DNA of 9,378 bases, taken from CAZAMT01 sp964486145 (GTDB taxonomy: Bacteria > Bacteroidota > Bacteroidia > Bacteroidales > JAAAOM01). Positions 1 through 7,830 of this stretch are shown here, piece by piece. The stretch lies in the NCBI GenBank assembly GCA_964486145.1, contig CAZAMT010000154.1, positions 1 to 9,378 on the forward strand, written 5' to 3'. A program made the translations under genes and the position numbers. Each line of letters opens with the position of its first letter. Position 1 is the first letter of the stretch. The notes under the pieces were generated by a model. The model made no database searches and was not told the DNA's origin. It was given only the letters and a program-made list of their open reading frames with translations.

Positions 1-465
1 GTTCAAGTTTTTTCAGGTACCTACAGGGAATCCATAAAACCTGCGCATTCGGGTAATTCTGCAACAGAAATGATTGCTTTTGAAGCAGCACCCGGTGCAG
101 AAGTTATCATTAAAGGTTCCGTTGTATTCAATGGTAACTGGGAACCTTCCACAGCAGTTCTTGGCTTCAATTATGCGCGGGATATCTGGCAGGCTCCGCT
201 TGACAAAGGGATCTACAATCCATTTTACACTGCAAATGCAAATGAAAAGGAAATGGAGCTTATGCCCTGGGCCGGGAAATGGACAAACAAGGTACCTTAT
301 ACCCTGAAACGCGGCCTTGTTTTCCAGGATGGAAAGCGAATGGTGCAACTCGCTAATTATGAAGATCTTCTTAAAATAGAAGGAACCTATTGGATTGATG
401 AAAAAAATCAACTTCTTCATCTACACCCTTTTGAGAACAAAGACCCCAACACGTGCGCATTTGAA

Positions 466-468
466 TGA
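466..468 (+). other. In-frame TGA interrupting the beta-helix gene
   Basis: The codons on both sides (GCA TTT GAA TGA ACA AAC CAA) belong to one continuous frame with strong family-like protein on each side, so this is a point nonsense change and not a frameshift. TGA serves as the normal terminator of the M56-TonB gene in this window (6429-6431), which argues against a reassigned code. A 6-bp AACAAA/TTTGTT pairing just after the TGA is too weak and AT-rich to argue for a selenocysteine insertion element. Confidence 0.8.
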
Positions 469-1194
469 ACAAACCAATCACAACTATTTGTTCCTCAACA
501 TATTGGCACTAATTATCTCCATGTTTCAGGTTTTATTTTTGAACACGTCGGAAACGGATTTCCTCGCATCGGCACAGGTGCGGTATTCGTCAATGGAGGT
601 CATCACTGGATATTCGAAAATAATATCATTCGCAACATAAATTCCGTAGGCATCGAAGCCGGAGCAAGAATCAAAGAAAAAAGGGTTTCATCCGATCAAG
701 AGAATGAAAGGGCAGATAACCATCCCGGTGGATTTATCATCAGAAATAACGAGATCTATAATTGCGGAACCGGGGGTATACAGGGACATACAGTGAGAAA
801 TTCACTCTTAGAAAAAAATCATCTTCATCATATAGGGTGGCAACATACGGAACAGTACTGGGAATGTGCAGCGATTAAAATGTTAAGGAATGTTAATAAT
901 ATGGTTGTCCATAACAGCGTGCATGATATAAATGAAGCATCCGGAATTTGGTTAGACTGGGATAATCGCAACAGCAGGGTGACCGGGAACCTGCTTTACA
1001 ACATCGGACGTACCTCCAATGGCGCTGTATTTATTGAAGCTTCTATAGTTCCGAACATGGTCGATAACAATATTATCTGGGGCACAAAAGGCCCGGGCAT
1101 CTCACTTTACGACACAGATGAAGCCACTGTATGTTACAACCTGATTGCAAATACAGAGATACCAATATCTTCACGGGTAAATACCAATCGATCC

Positions 1195-1266
1195 CTCAAC
1201 GTTGGCCCCCTGCCGGATGGTTCATTTCCGCAGGAGGATATTACTGCCCTGAAGGGACTGCGTTAG
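1195..1266 (+). other. GH29 alpha-L-fucosidase-like C-terminal scrap fused to the beta-helix frame
   Basis: From about 1195 the frame reads LNVGPLPDGSFPQEDITALKGLR and then stops. The pattern LN-[IV]-GP-x-[PA]-DG-x-[IF]-x-x-[ED]-[DE]-[IV]-x-x-LK is the well known late motif of GH29 alpha-L-fucosidases (…LLLNIGPxPDG…). It is not found in beta-helix proteins, which usually read LNGRP and then further coil repeats at this point. The shared residues LN (about 1195-1200) mark the likely junction. The frame one base earlier (ggg at 1254-1256) is open to TAA at 1308-1310 and reads GTALASKLQCDVNPLNRY, which could be the rest of the fucosidase tail after a frameshift. Either a deletion fused two carbohydrate-active genes or the assembly is chimeric here. 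Confidence 0.6.
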
Positions 1267-1306
1267 CATCCAAATTGCAATGTGATGTCAATCCATTGAA
1301 CAGATA

Positions 1307-1822
1307 CTAAGGACTGATCCTTTCATAGTTGAATACGACCTCACGATAACCGGTTTTGGTTTTCATGGCCAGGTAAATATTCAAATGATCTGCATCTTGT
1401 TTTTCGTATGTCAGCTTTTCAAAGTATATCCGGTTTTCCTCAATCTTCACGAGGGGAAATGACACATAGTCATCTTTCTCTTCCCATGCCGTCAGGTCAT
1501 CATTAAAATGTTTGACTTTCACAACCAGAGATTCTTCAATCTCCTGGATAAGCTGAAATTCGTAGAATTGGGCGGTATCTTTTTTTACAAGACGAAAGGA
1601 TCCCATCATCGCACCTGCTAAAGGATGGCTCCAAATTTCTTCGACCATGCCTCCCAGGGCCTCCCCCCGCCAATGTCCGGCAATCCATTGGGCATCGTCG
1701 ATTTTAGCCGGAAAAGGATTCTCTGTTTTTATATAGGTATTCGTGGTTGCCAACTCCTGGGATACCATATCCACATAACTAACAAGAAGCAGAATAAAAA
1801 ACAGTATGGTGATTTTTTTCAC
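1307..1822 (-). CDS. Secreted DUF6265-type protein
   Basis: This encodes 171 residues. The start is GTG at 1822, giving a basic MKK followed by a hydrophobic stretch (ITILFFILLLVSYVDMVSQ), which reads as a Sec signal peptide with cleavage near residue 20-22. The mature part carries the DUF6265 signature: WIAGHWRGEALGG at about 46-58, VEEIWSHPLAGAMMGSFR at about 60-77, then YEFQLIQE, IYFEKLTYEK and a C-terminal VVFNYERISP. The family is a small beta-rich calycin-like fold of unknown function, usually exported in Bacteroidota. The gene lies 56 bp downstream of asnB on the same strand, with a 10-bp-arm inverted repeat in the gap, so cotranscription is possible but unproven. Its stop faces the end of the beta-helix gene 40 bp away. 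No catalytic residue can be assigned. Confidence 0.85.
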   Translation of the reverse strand: MKKITILFFILLLVSYVDMVSQELATTNTYIKTENPFPAKIDDAQWIAGHWRGEALGGMVEEIWSHPLAGAMMGSFRLVKKDTAQFYEFQLIQEIEESLVVKVKHFNDDLTAWEEKDDYVSFPLVKIEENRIYFEKLTYEKQDADHLNIYLAMKTKTGYREVVFNYERISP

Positions 1823-1841
1823 AATTCGGATAATTTGAACC

Positions 1842-1868
1842 TAATTCTCCTATGAACAAGGAGAATTA
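1842..1868 (-). repeat. Perfect inverted repeat (10-bp arms) between asnB and the DUF6265 gene
   Basis: TAATTCTCCT (1842-1851) pairs exactly with AGGAGAATTA (1859-1868) around a 7-nt loop. It lies 10 bp after the asnB stop and about 20 nt before the GTG start of the next gene. No T-run follows on the minus strand, so it is not a canonical intrinsic terminator. A weak terminator, a processing or stability stem, or a protein site are all possible. Confidence 0.55.
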
Positions 1869-1878
1869 CGTTTATAGT

Positions 1879-3540
1879 TTAATATTTCTTAATATGAACA
1901 TTCACGGATCTTCCTGAAGGATCGGCCATGTTTTTAAATGATTCATCCCAGGCCAGTGCTTCGGCAGTGGAGCATGCTACTGACGGCACTGATGGCACAC
2001 AAGCGGCAGCGGTATCTGACGGAAAATGCTCACTGAATATGGTCCTGTAGTAATATTCTTCCTTGGACATTGGCGGGTTCACCGGAAATCGATATTTAGC
2101 ATTTTTAAGTTGATCATCCGATACCTTTTCTCCAGCCACCACTTTTAACGTATCAATCCAGCTATAGCCAACACCATCGGAGAACTGTTCCTTTTGCCTC
2201 CATGCCACTGATGGCGGCAAATAATCTTCAAATGCCTTCCGAACAACCCATTTTTCCATACGTTCAGGAGTAATCATTTTGTCTTGCGGGTTTAAGCGCA
2301 TGGCAACATCCATAAACTCCTTATCAAGGAATGGCACACGTCCTTCAACACCCCAGGCAGCGAGCGATTTGTTAGCACGGAGACAGTCGTACATGTGAAG
2401 TTTATTTAATTTTCTGATGGTTTCTTCATGGAATTCTTTTGCATTTGGGGCCTTGTGAAAATACAGGTATCCTCCAAATATCTCATCAGCACCTTCACCC
2501 GAAAGTACCATTTTCACTCCCATGGATTTTATTACACGGGACATCAGGTACATGGGTGTTGAGGCCCGGATTGTGGTTACATCGTATGTTTCAAGATGAT
2601 ATATTACATCTCTAATGGCATCAAGACCTTCCTGAACAGTGAAATTTATTTCATGGTGCACCGTGTTGATATGCTTTGCAACTTTGGCCGCAGCCTCCAG
2701 ATCCGGAGAACCCTCAAGACCGATAGCAAATGAATGCAATTGTGGCCACCAGGCTTCGGAGGTGCTGTTTGATTCTATACGTTTACCTGCATATTTTTTA
2801 GCAACCGCTGAAACCACTGACGAATCCAATCCTCCAGACAACAACACACCGTAAGGCACATCTGACATCAACTGTCGTTTCACTGCAGCCTCCATTGCAT
2901 CTCTTAATTCTTCGATACTGGTTGGATTATCTTTAACTGCATCATATTCCATCCAATCACGAACATACCAGCGCTTCATCTCTCCATCGCGGCTATACAG
3001 GTAATGCCCGGGCAAAAACTCCTGTATTTTATTACAGGTGCCTTCCAGTGCTTTTAATTCAGACGAAACATAAAAATTACCGAACTGATCCCAACCCATA
3101 TAAAGAGGGATTATCCCGATATGATCACGGGCAATGAGGTATTCTTTTTTTTCTTTATCGTACAGGGCGAATGCAAAAATACCGTTTAAATCTTCGATAA
3201 AATCAATTCCCTTTTCACGGTACAATGCAAGAATTACTTCACAATCCGACTGTGTTAAAAATTCATACGAATTTTTTAATCTCCCGCGGATATCCATATG
3301 GTTGTAAATCTCTCCATTTACCGCCAGTACCAGGTTTCCATCTTTACTGTACAACGGTTGCTTACCCGATTTTGGATCAACAATTGATAATCGTTCATGC
3401 GCCAGGATGGCATCCCCTTCCGCAAAAATACCAGACCAGTCAGGGCCACGATGTCTTAACTTTTTCGATAATTCAAGAACTTGAGGCCTTAATTGCTGAA
3501 CATCGCTTTTTATGTCAAAAACGCCTACTATTCCGCACAT
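1879..3540 (-). CDS. asnB: Asparagine synthetase B (glutamine-hydrolysing)
   Basis: The 553-residue protein is almost the length of E. coli AsnB (554). It makes asparagine from aspartate, ATP and glutamine in the cytoplasm. The N-terminal Ntn glutaminase domain has the catalytic Cys2 exposed after Met removal (MCGIVGVFD), RGPD at 31-34, the Arg50 region (HERLSIVD), NGEIYNH at 75-81 and SD at 98-99. The synthetase domain has the PP-loop SGGLDSS at 235-241 and SGEGADEIFGGY at 347-358, plus GVEGRVPFLD at 397-406. All key residues are present, so the enzyme should be active. The start is ATG at 3540, forced by the need for Cys2. The 287 bp upstream are AT-rich (about 3541-3827); I see no clear TTTG/TAnnTTTG promoter there, although on the minus strand TTGACA and TATAAT occur 23 bp apart, too wide to trust. 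A DUF6265 gene follows 56 bp downstream. Confidence 0.97.
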   Translation of the reverse strand: MCGIVGVFDIKSDVQQLRPQVLELSKKLRHRGPDWSGIFAEGDAILAHERLSIVDPKSGKQPLYSKDGNLVLAVNGEIYNHMDIRGRLKNSYEFLTQSDCEVILALYREKGIDFIEDLNGIFAFALYDKEKKEYLIARDHIGIIPLYMGWDQFGNFYVSSELKALEGTCNKIQEFLPGHYLYSRDGEMKRWYVRDWMEYDAVKDNPTSIEELRDAMEAAVKRQLMSDVPYGVLLSGGLDSSVVSAVAKKYAGKRIESNSTSEAWWPQLHSFAIGLEGSPDLEAAAKVAKHINTVHHEINFTVQEGLDAIRDVIYHLETYDVTTIRASTPMYLMSRVIKSMGVKMVLSGEGADEIFGGYLYFHKAPNAKEFHEETIRKLNKLHMYDCLRANKSLAAWGVEGRVPFLDKEFMDVAMRLNPQDKMITPERMEKWVVRKAFEDYLPPSVAWRQKEQFSDGVGYSWIDTLKVVAGEKVSDDQLKNAKYRFPVNPPMSKEEYYYRTIFSEHFPSDTAAACVPSVPSVACSTAEALAWDESFKNMADPSGRSVNVHIKKY

Positions 3541-3827
3541 ATGCTTTTATTTTATGGATTAATATTATGAGTTGCTTTAATTCATTTTTTATGTAAAAAT
3601 AATAAATAATTATCAATTTAAAACTTTTTATGAATTTTTAATTATATCTCGTAAGTAAAAATTGAAATATGTCAACAAAATACATATTCCCTTTCAAAGA
3701 AAGTGAACAGAACATATTTGAAACTAATAGAATAAAGTGGAAGTGCCGGCTCAGACAGGCGCTGACCTATCAGAAATCAAATGGACATACCGCGGGAAAT
3801 CCCTCTTGACATAATAAATACTGCGTG

Positions 3828-4577
3828 CTATATCATCATTGAGGTAAGTTTTGTTATTACATCGGTAGCTTTACCCTGTAGAAATACATCGGTAATTGCA
3901 TTTGTAAATTTGGATGGTTCTGTATTTATCTCGATAATTTTGCAGTTATTTTTCTTTGCCTCAAAAGGTATATTTGAAGCAGGAGTTATTTCACCTGTTG
4001 TTCCAACAACAATAAAAACCTCTGCATCTCTTGCCTCCTGCATCGATTTTGTTCGTGCTGGTTCAGGTATGGGTTCACCAAAAAAGATGAAATCGGGCTT
4101 TAAAACCTTATCGCATTTCTCACAAACAGGTGGTAAATCTGAAAAATCAATTTCATTGGCGGGATATTGCGCAGAACAGCCCGTGCAAACTAAATTTCTG
4201 GAATTTCCGTGAAATTCATAAACTGTTTTACTTCCGGCTTCCTGATGCAGATTATCAATGTTTTGCGTAATTACAGAATGAACAAAACCTGCATTTTCCA
4301 ATGCAGCCAAAGCGATATGTGCTGCATTACACTCCGCACTTCCAAAAAAATCATAAAATATTTCTTTAATTTTCATCCATGACCCTCTGGGTTGTTGATG
4401 AAAATAGTCAATATCCAGAAATACAGGATCATATTTGTTCCATAACCCGTTTTCCCCCCGAAAAGGCGGTATGCCGCTTTCAACGGAAACACCAGCACCG
4501 GTAAAAGCTACTGTACGAGAAGAAGATCGTATCCAGTCCGCGGCTATTTGGTATTTATCTGTATGTACTGTTGTCAT
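3828..4577 (-). CDS. Sir2-family NAD-dependent protein deacylase (sirtuin)
   Basis: The 249-residue, single-domain cytoplasmic sirtuin would remove acyl groups from protein lysines using NAD+, giving nicotinamide and O-acyl-ADP-ribose. Motifs in order are TGAGVSVESGIPPFRG at 26-41 (NAD binding), TQNIDNLH at 104-111, the catalytic His123 in EFHG, a zinc ribbon C131-x2-C134 … C152-x2-C155, VGTTGEITPAS at 191-201 and EINTEPS at 216-222. The class III Tyr-x-x-Arg pair that marks desuccinylases such as E. coli CobB is not seen; the region after FRGENGLW reads FHQQPRGSWMKIKEIF. Acetyl-lysine is therefore the likelier substrate, though this is inference. The start is ATG at 4577 and the stop is TAG. 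It shares strand with asnB but sits 287 bp upstream of it, so probably has its own transcript. It diverges from the small secreted gene at 4691. Confidence 0.95.
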   Translation of the reverse strand: MTTVHTDKYQIAADWIRSSSRTVAFTGAGVSVESGIPPFRGENGLWNKYDPVFLDIDYFHQQPRGSWMKIKEIFYDFFGSAECNAAHIALAALENAGFVHSVITQNIDNLHQEAGSKTVYEFHGNSRNLVCTGCSAQYPANEIDFSDLPPVCEKCDKVLKPDFIFFGEPIPEPARTKSMQEARDAEVFIVVGTTGEITPASNIPFEAKKNNCKIIEINTEPSKFTNAITDVFLQGKATDVITKLTSMMI

Positions 4578-4690
4578 TTACTGCTCATTTAATGCGAGTC
4601 ATAACCATGAAATTGAGACTAAAATAAATAAAAAAAAATTTGTTTGTAACGAATCTTAATTGTGGTCGTCTTAAAATAAAACAACCGCAA

Positions 4691-5047
4691 ATGAAAACGC
4701 AAATAATCCACATATTCGCATTAACGCTTCTAATTTCCGTGTTCTGCACTTCATCCGGACAAGCGCAGTTTGCAGGTGGCAACGACCGAAAATTTGATTA
4801 CCTGAGAATTGGTAATCCAATGCCAAGCACCCCAATAGAAATAACACAATTGGAAATTGATGAAATTGATATTGAATCGTGGATGCTTACTCCTGAGGGT
4901 TGGAACTCAAAAAAGCAGGTTGTTTGCAAGGAGGCCGAAAAAGTACTCCAAACGAATCCAATTCAGAACATTATGCAAGAAATAGGCATTTCCAACGAAA
5001 CACTGTTAATTTTTACTGTTGCTTTCCTTGCAATGCTGCTTAGTTAA
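4691..5047 (+). CDS. Small exported protein of unknown function with hydrophobic C-terminus
   Basis: This reads 118 residues from ATG at 4691. An upstream in-frame ATG at 4640 would add 17 residues, but the signal peptide begins cleanly at 4691: MKTQ, then a hydrophobic run IIHIFALTLLISVFC, then SSGQAQFA with a likely cleavage after AQA or nearby. The middle is acidic (EITQLEIDEIDIESW) and the end is strongly hydrophobic (LLIFTVAFLAMLLS), like a C-terminal membrane anchor. I do not recognise a family. The leader region (4578-4690) is AT-rich and shared with the divergent sirtuin gene. The TAA stop overlaps by 8 bp the convergent stop of the TPR gene (5040-5047), so the two transcripts must read through each other's ends. 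The signal peptide and tight packing support a real gene; function is unassigned. Confidence 0.62.
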   Translation: MKTQIIHIFALTLLISVFCTSSGQAQFAGGNDRKFDYLRIGNPMPSTPIEITQLEIDEIDIESWMLTPEGWNSKKQVVCKEAEKVLQTNPIQNIMQEIGISNETLLIFTVAFLAMLLS

Positions 5048-6314
5048 TATCGCCACTGAAAAACATATCCTCCCTGATTTTAGTAATGCGGTTTCTGGCC
5101 ACTTCAACGAAAGGATTCGCTGACTCCTCCGCCATTTCATCAATAAACTTCTGATAATAGGAAATTGCTTTTTTACCATCACCCTTGTGATAATCATAAT
5201 GGGATGCCACACGCAGGTACCAGATGGGGTTACCATCAAGTTCGATTAAATCCAATTCATAACTGAGAGCTATCTCATGCTGGTTAAGGTAGCTGTGATT
5301 TTCTGAAAGAGCTGTGTAAATATCCACCATTAAATCCTGAGGGGGCTCCAGTATTTGTAGTAACTTTTCAAAAGCTTCAATTGATTTCTTTTTATACAAC
5401 GCTTTGCTCAGTGCGGATGCATAATAATAATAGTTCTCAACATCAGACGAATCCAGTTCAACTGCCACAGCAAGGTATTTAGCACCATAATCAAACTCCT
5501 CCTTTTGGTAATGTGACAGACCTAAATACTTGTTTGTAAAGAAGGAGGAATCTCCCAGCGCCAGGCATTGTTCAAATCGCTGAATCGCTGTATCCGAATG
5601 TACATTTAGCATATGAAGGTAGCCGTTCAGTTTAAGCAACGGAATACTGGTCGAATCAATGGTTAATCCATGTGTTGTGTATGCAATACCTTCCAGGTAA
5701 TTACCTGATTTTACAGTGAGATTTCCGAGCCGAAGGATGATATCCAGATCATTCGGGTTTAAAGAATGTGCGCTGCTAAAATATTTCCATGCTTCAATGC
5801 GATAGTTCTTTTTCAGGTAACACTCGCCAACGTTCTTATGATATAAATAGTTATCCGGAAAGTCCTCGATAAGGTATAAATACTGTTGGATGGCCTCCGG
5901 GTAATACCCGTTGCTTTTATAAATACGTGCCAGATCACTCATCACCTTGTGGTCTTCAGGACGTAAGGTCATGATTTCCTGAAAAAAAGCAATGGCCTTT
6001 TTGGGTTGCCCCATGTAATCATAAAGCAATCCGAGTTCTTTCATTGATGGAATAAATGAGGTGTCTGATTGATGGCTTTTTTGAAAACATCGTAGTGCAG
6101 CAGGATAGTTGTCAAGCCCCAGCCACGCTTTTCCCAACTGATAATACAACACATGGCTGGTGGAATCCTTCGCGAGGGAATCTTCAATGGCATCAACGGC
6201 CTCATTGTAATGCTGCTCGTAAAGGAGTTGTTTGATCGGTTTATGCCGAATTTCCTGGCTATATATACACTGTAAAGAAAAACATAACCCAATAAATGTG
6301 ATGAATACTTTCAT
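5040..6314 (-). CDS. Exported tetratricopeptide-repeat (TPR) protein
   Basis: This encodes 424 residues. It starts at ATG 6314 with a signal peptide (MKVFITFIGLCFSLQCIYSQE, cleavage near residue 20), so the protein is periplasmic or surface-facing. Almost the whole mature chain is built from about ten 34-residue TPR units with the W/L-G-Y-A-F-P pattern, for example VLYYQLGKAWLGLDNYPAAL, SMKELGLLYDYMGQPKKAI, VMSDLARIYKSNGYYPEAI and HKNVGECYLKKNYRIEAW. There is no catalytic domain; TPR arrays are protein-docking scaffolds. It lies 114 bp downstream of the M56-TonB gene on the same strand, with a 10-bp inverted repeat between them. BlaI and M56 genes often neighbour TPR genes in Bacteroidota, so it may be the third gene of that operon or an effector of it. 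Its stop overlaps that of the small exported gene on the other strand by 8 bp. Confidence 0.9.
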   Translation of the reverse strand: MKVFITFIGLCFSLQCIYSQEIRHKPIKQLLYEQHYNEAVDAIEDSLAKDSTSHVLYYQLGKAWLGLDNYPAALRCFQKSHQSDTSFIPSMKELGLLYDYMGQPKKAIAFFQEIMTLRPEDHKVMSDLARIYKSNGYYPEAIQQYLYLIEDFPDNYLYHKNVGECYLKKNYRIEAWKYFSSAHSLNPNDLDIILRLGNLTVKSGNYLEGIAYTTHGLTIDSTSIPLLKLNGYLHMLNVHSDTAIQRFEQCLALGDSSFFTNKYLGLSHYQKEEFDYGAKYLAVAVELDSSDVENYYYYASALSKALYKKKSIEAFEKLLQILEPPQDLMVDIYTALSENHSYLNQHEIALSYELDLIELDGNPIWYLRVASHYDYHKGDGKKAISYYQKFIDEMAEESANPFVEVARNRITKIREDMFFSGDIN

Positions 6315-6384
6315 AAAAGTAAAGATATTATTATTACCGGTTGATGCAGGACCGAATGGCCATACAGGTTCTATTTAATAATCT

Positions 6385-6421
6385 ATCCCGGGTTATCAAC
6401 TCACACATGAAAACCCGGGAT
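6385..6421 (-). repeat. Inverted repeat (10-bp arms) between the M56-TonB and TPR genes
   Basis: ATCCCGGGTT (6385-6394) pairs perfectly with AACCCGGGAT (6412-6421) around a 17-nt loop, 7 bp past the stop of the M56-TonB gene. The stem is GC-rich (6 of 10 pairs), but no T-tract follows on the minus strand. It may be a terminator or attenuator that lowers expression of the downstream TPR gene. Each arm also contains the self-complementary CCCGGG. Confidence 0.5.
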
Positions 6422-6428
6422 CATTTTG

Positions 6429-7804
6429 TCATTGTAGTTTGAAAGCTATCGGAAAGGTGAATAACACATCTACCTTTTTCCCTCGCTGAATACCCGGTTC
6501 CCATATTGGTGATGCTTCCACAATCCGAAGTGCTTCTTTATCGAGAATAGGATGGGCGCTTCCTGCAATTTTTGCATTTTTCACAACCCCGTTAGCACCA
6601 ACTACGAACTCTACAAAAACTTTACCCTCAATGCCTTTCTTCTTTGCCTCGTCAGGATACACAAGGTTCTCCGAAATGTACGATTGAAAGCCTTTAGTAC
6701 CATCATTTCTAAACTGTGGCATGGTTTNNNNNNNNNNNNNNNNNNNNNNNNNNNNNNNNNNNNNNNNNNNNNNNNNNNNNNNNNNNNNNNNNNNNNNNNN
6801 NNNNNNNNNNNNNNNNNNNNNNNNNNNGAAATGTACGATTGAAAGCCTTTAGTACCATCATTTCTAAACTGTGGCATGGTTTCAACAATGTAAAAAACAT
6901 CGTCCTGGTTTCCATTTTCTGATGCCATCCCGATTGTATCATCAGCAGGATTTTCCGTACATGAAAAAATGAAAGCAATACCGGCAAGCACAGGTACGAT
7001 GAAAAATATCTTCATCCCCGTTAACCATTTAATTTTTTGTTTTGTCATCATAACTACTCTTTTTTTGGTTAATGAATAATTGAAATTGTTAATGAGCGAT
7101 AAACTATAATTGGTTAATGAATTGTTCACAATTTGCTCAAGGTACTCTGTTTTGTCCTCTCCAAGTGAAACGACATGGTTATCAGCGAGGTATTCATGAT
7201 TATTCACCATATATGCCTTAAACAACCATACAAAAGGATTAAACCAAAACATGATTTTAACAAGCTCCAGCAACAGAATATCAAGGCTATGCCATTGTTT
7301 CACATGCGCTTCTTCATGTTTCAAAACACGTTGGATTTCCTGTTCGTCATTTAAAATATCCCTATTTATAAATATGTACCTGAAAAATGAGAAATGCGTA
7401 AGTTTCCCGGATGTATAAATAATGGTATATCCTTTTTTAGGCAACACCTGATTTGCATTTCTTATTTTTTGAATCTGTAAAAACTGCCAGACCAGTTGAT
7501 AAAGCAAAATACCCATTACACCCAGATACAACAACAGCCATTTACGCTGCCAAAAGGAAATCTTGCTGTTTACTGTGTCTTCCACAGATACAACAATTTC
7601 GTCAAGGTAATAACTCATGGCCGGGATTACAGGACTGTTTCCAGCCAGGTTAATCTCAACCAATGGCAGAATAAGGCTGGCCGTAATGGCAAACAGGATG
7701 TATATCCGGTTGAAAACGAAAATCATTTCATTTCTTATGATGAAGAAATAGATAAGGTAAAAAATCCCGAGGGTGACGATGGATTCAAATATGTAATTTA
7801 ACAT
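6429..7804 (-). CDS. M56 family (BlaR1-like) membrane metallopeptidase with C-terminal TonB domain, split by an assembly gap
   Basis: As written the gene is broken by 100 Ns, but its two halves share the same 55 bp at the gap edges. Deleting one copy and the Ns leaves 1221 nt, an exact 406-codon frame plus TGA. The rebuilt protein has membrane helices near residues 4-23, 30-50, 88-108 and 175-198, the zinc site HEEAH at 163-167 with the third ligand in HEYLAD (203-208), a further helix at about 264-281, and a TonB C-terminal domain at about 325-406 (VYPDEAKKKGIEGKVFVEFVV… through SPIWEPG). M56 proteins sense a signal and cleave or inactivate a partner BlaI-type repressor. The TonB fusion is a known Bacteroidota arrangement; the signal is unknown, and resistance to beta-lactams cannot be assumed since there is no penicillin-binding sensor domain. 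The start is ATG at 7804, 26 bp after the blaI stop. Confidence 0.92.
6673..6882. repeat. Exact 55-bp direct duplication flanking the gap (assembly artefact)
   Basis: Positions 6673-6727 and 6828-6882 are identical base for base (both run from GAAATGTACG to ATGGTTT) and abut the run of Ns. An overlap of exactly 55 bp is what is left when two contigs ending in a shared k-mer are scaffolded but not merged. Both copies encode the same residues of the M56-TonB protein, and collapsing them restores the frame, so this is not a biological repeat. Confidence 0.93.
6728..6827. other. Assembly gap of 100 Ns
   Basis: Exactly 100 Ns, the conventional size for a gap of unknown length. The flanking duplication implies that the true gap length is minus 55 bp, meaning no sequence is missing. 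Confidence 0.98.
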
Positions 7805-7830
7805 GGTTTATTGATTATTGTATTGGTGTT

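Larger units (their letters stand above)
1..1266 (+). pseudogene. Right-handed parallel beta-helix protein, 5'-partial, interrupted by an in-frame TGA
   Basis: The gene enters from the left edge in frame 1 (the window opens with VQVFSGTYRESIKP) and stays in that frame to TAG at 1264-1266, apart from one TGA at 466-468. The N-terminal part (…GTYRESIKP…, FEAAPGAEVIIKGS) is the usual entry module of secreted beta-helix proteins. The segment after the TGA (HVSGFIFEHVGNGFPR, HHWIFENNIIR, IIRNNEIYNCG, SGIWLDWDN, GAVFIEA) shows the Asn-rich ladder turns of a pectate-lyase-like helix and family landmarks such as WLD and IEA. Such proteins are normally exported and act on polysaccharides or surface glycans; the exact substrate cannot be read here. 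The TGA lies between DPNTCAFE and TNQSQLFVP, where relatives read through with a residue such as V or T. The C-terminus departs from the family after residue SLN (see the separate entry). The gene is therefore either a true pseudogene or carries a sequencing error. Family assignment is firm, enzymatic activity unknown. Confidence 0.82.

Noticed and set aside
13..420. Long minus-strand open frame opposite the beta-helix gene
   Set aside because: It is the antisense of a well supported coding frame, and its Cys/Phe/His-rich composition is unlike a real protein.
466..500. Selenocysteine reading of the TGA
   Set aside because: Only a weak AT-rich stem follows, and homologous proteins have no redox residue expected here.
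3669..3809. A 46-codon open frame on the plus strand (starting MSTKYIFPFKESEQ) in the asnB-sirtuin gap
   Set aside because: Short, no recognised family and unremarkable leader; kept only as a remote possibility.
6673..6882. Target-site duplication or insertion-sequence footprint at the Ns
   Set aside because: 55 bp is far longer than usual target duplications, and the frame is restored by a simple contig overlap.
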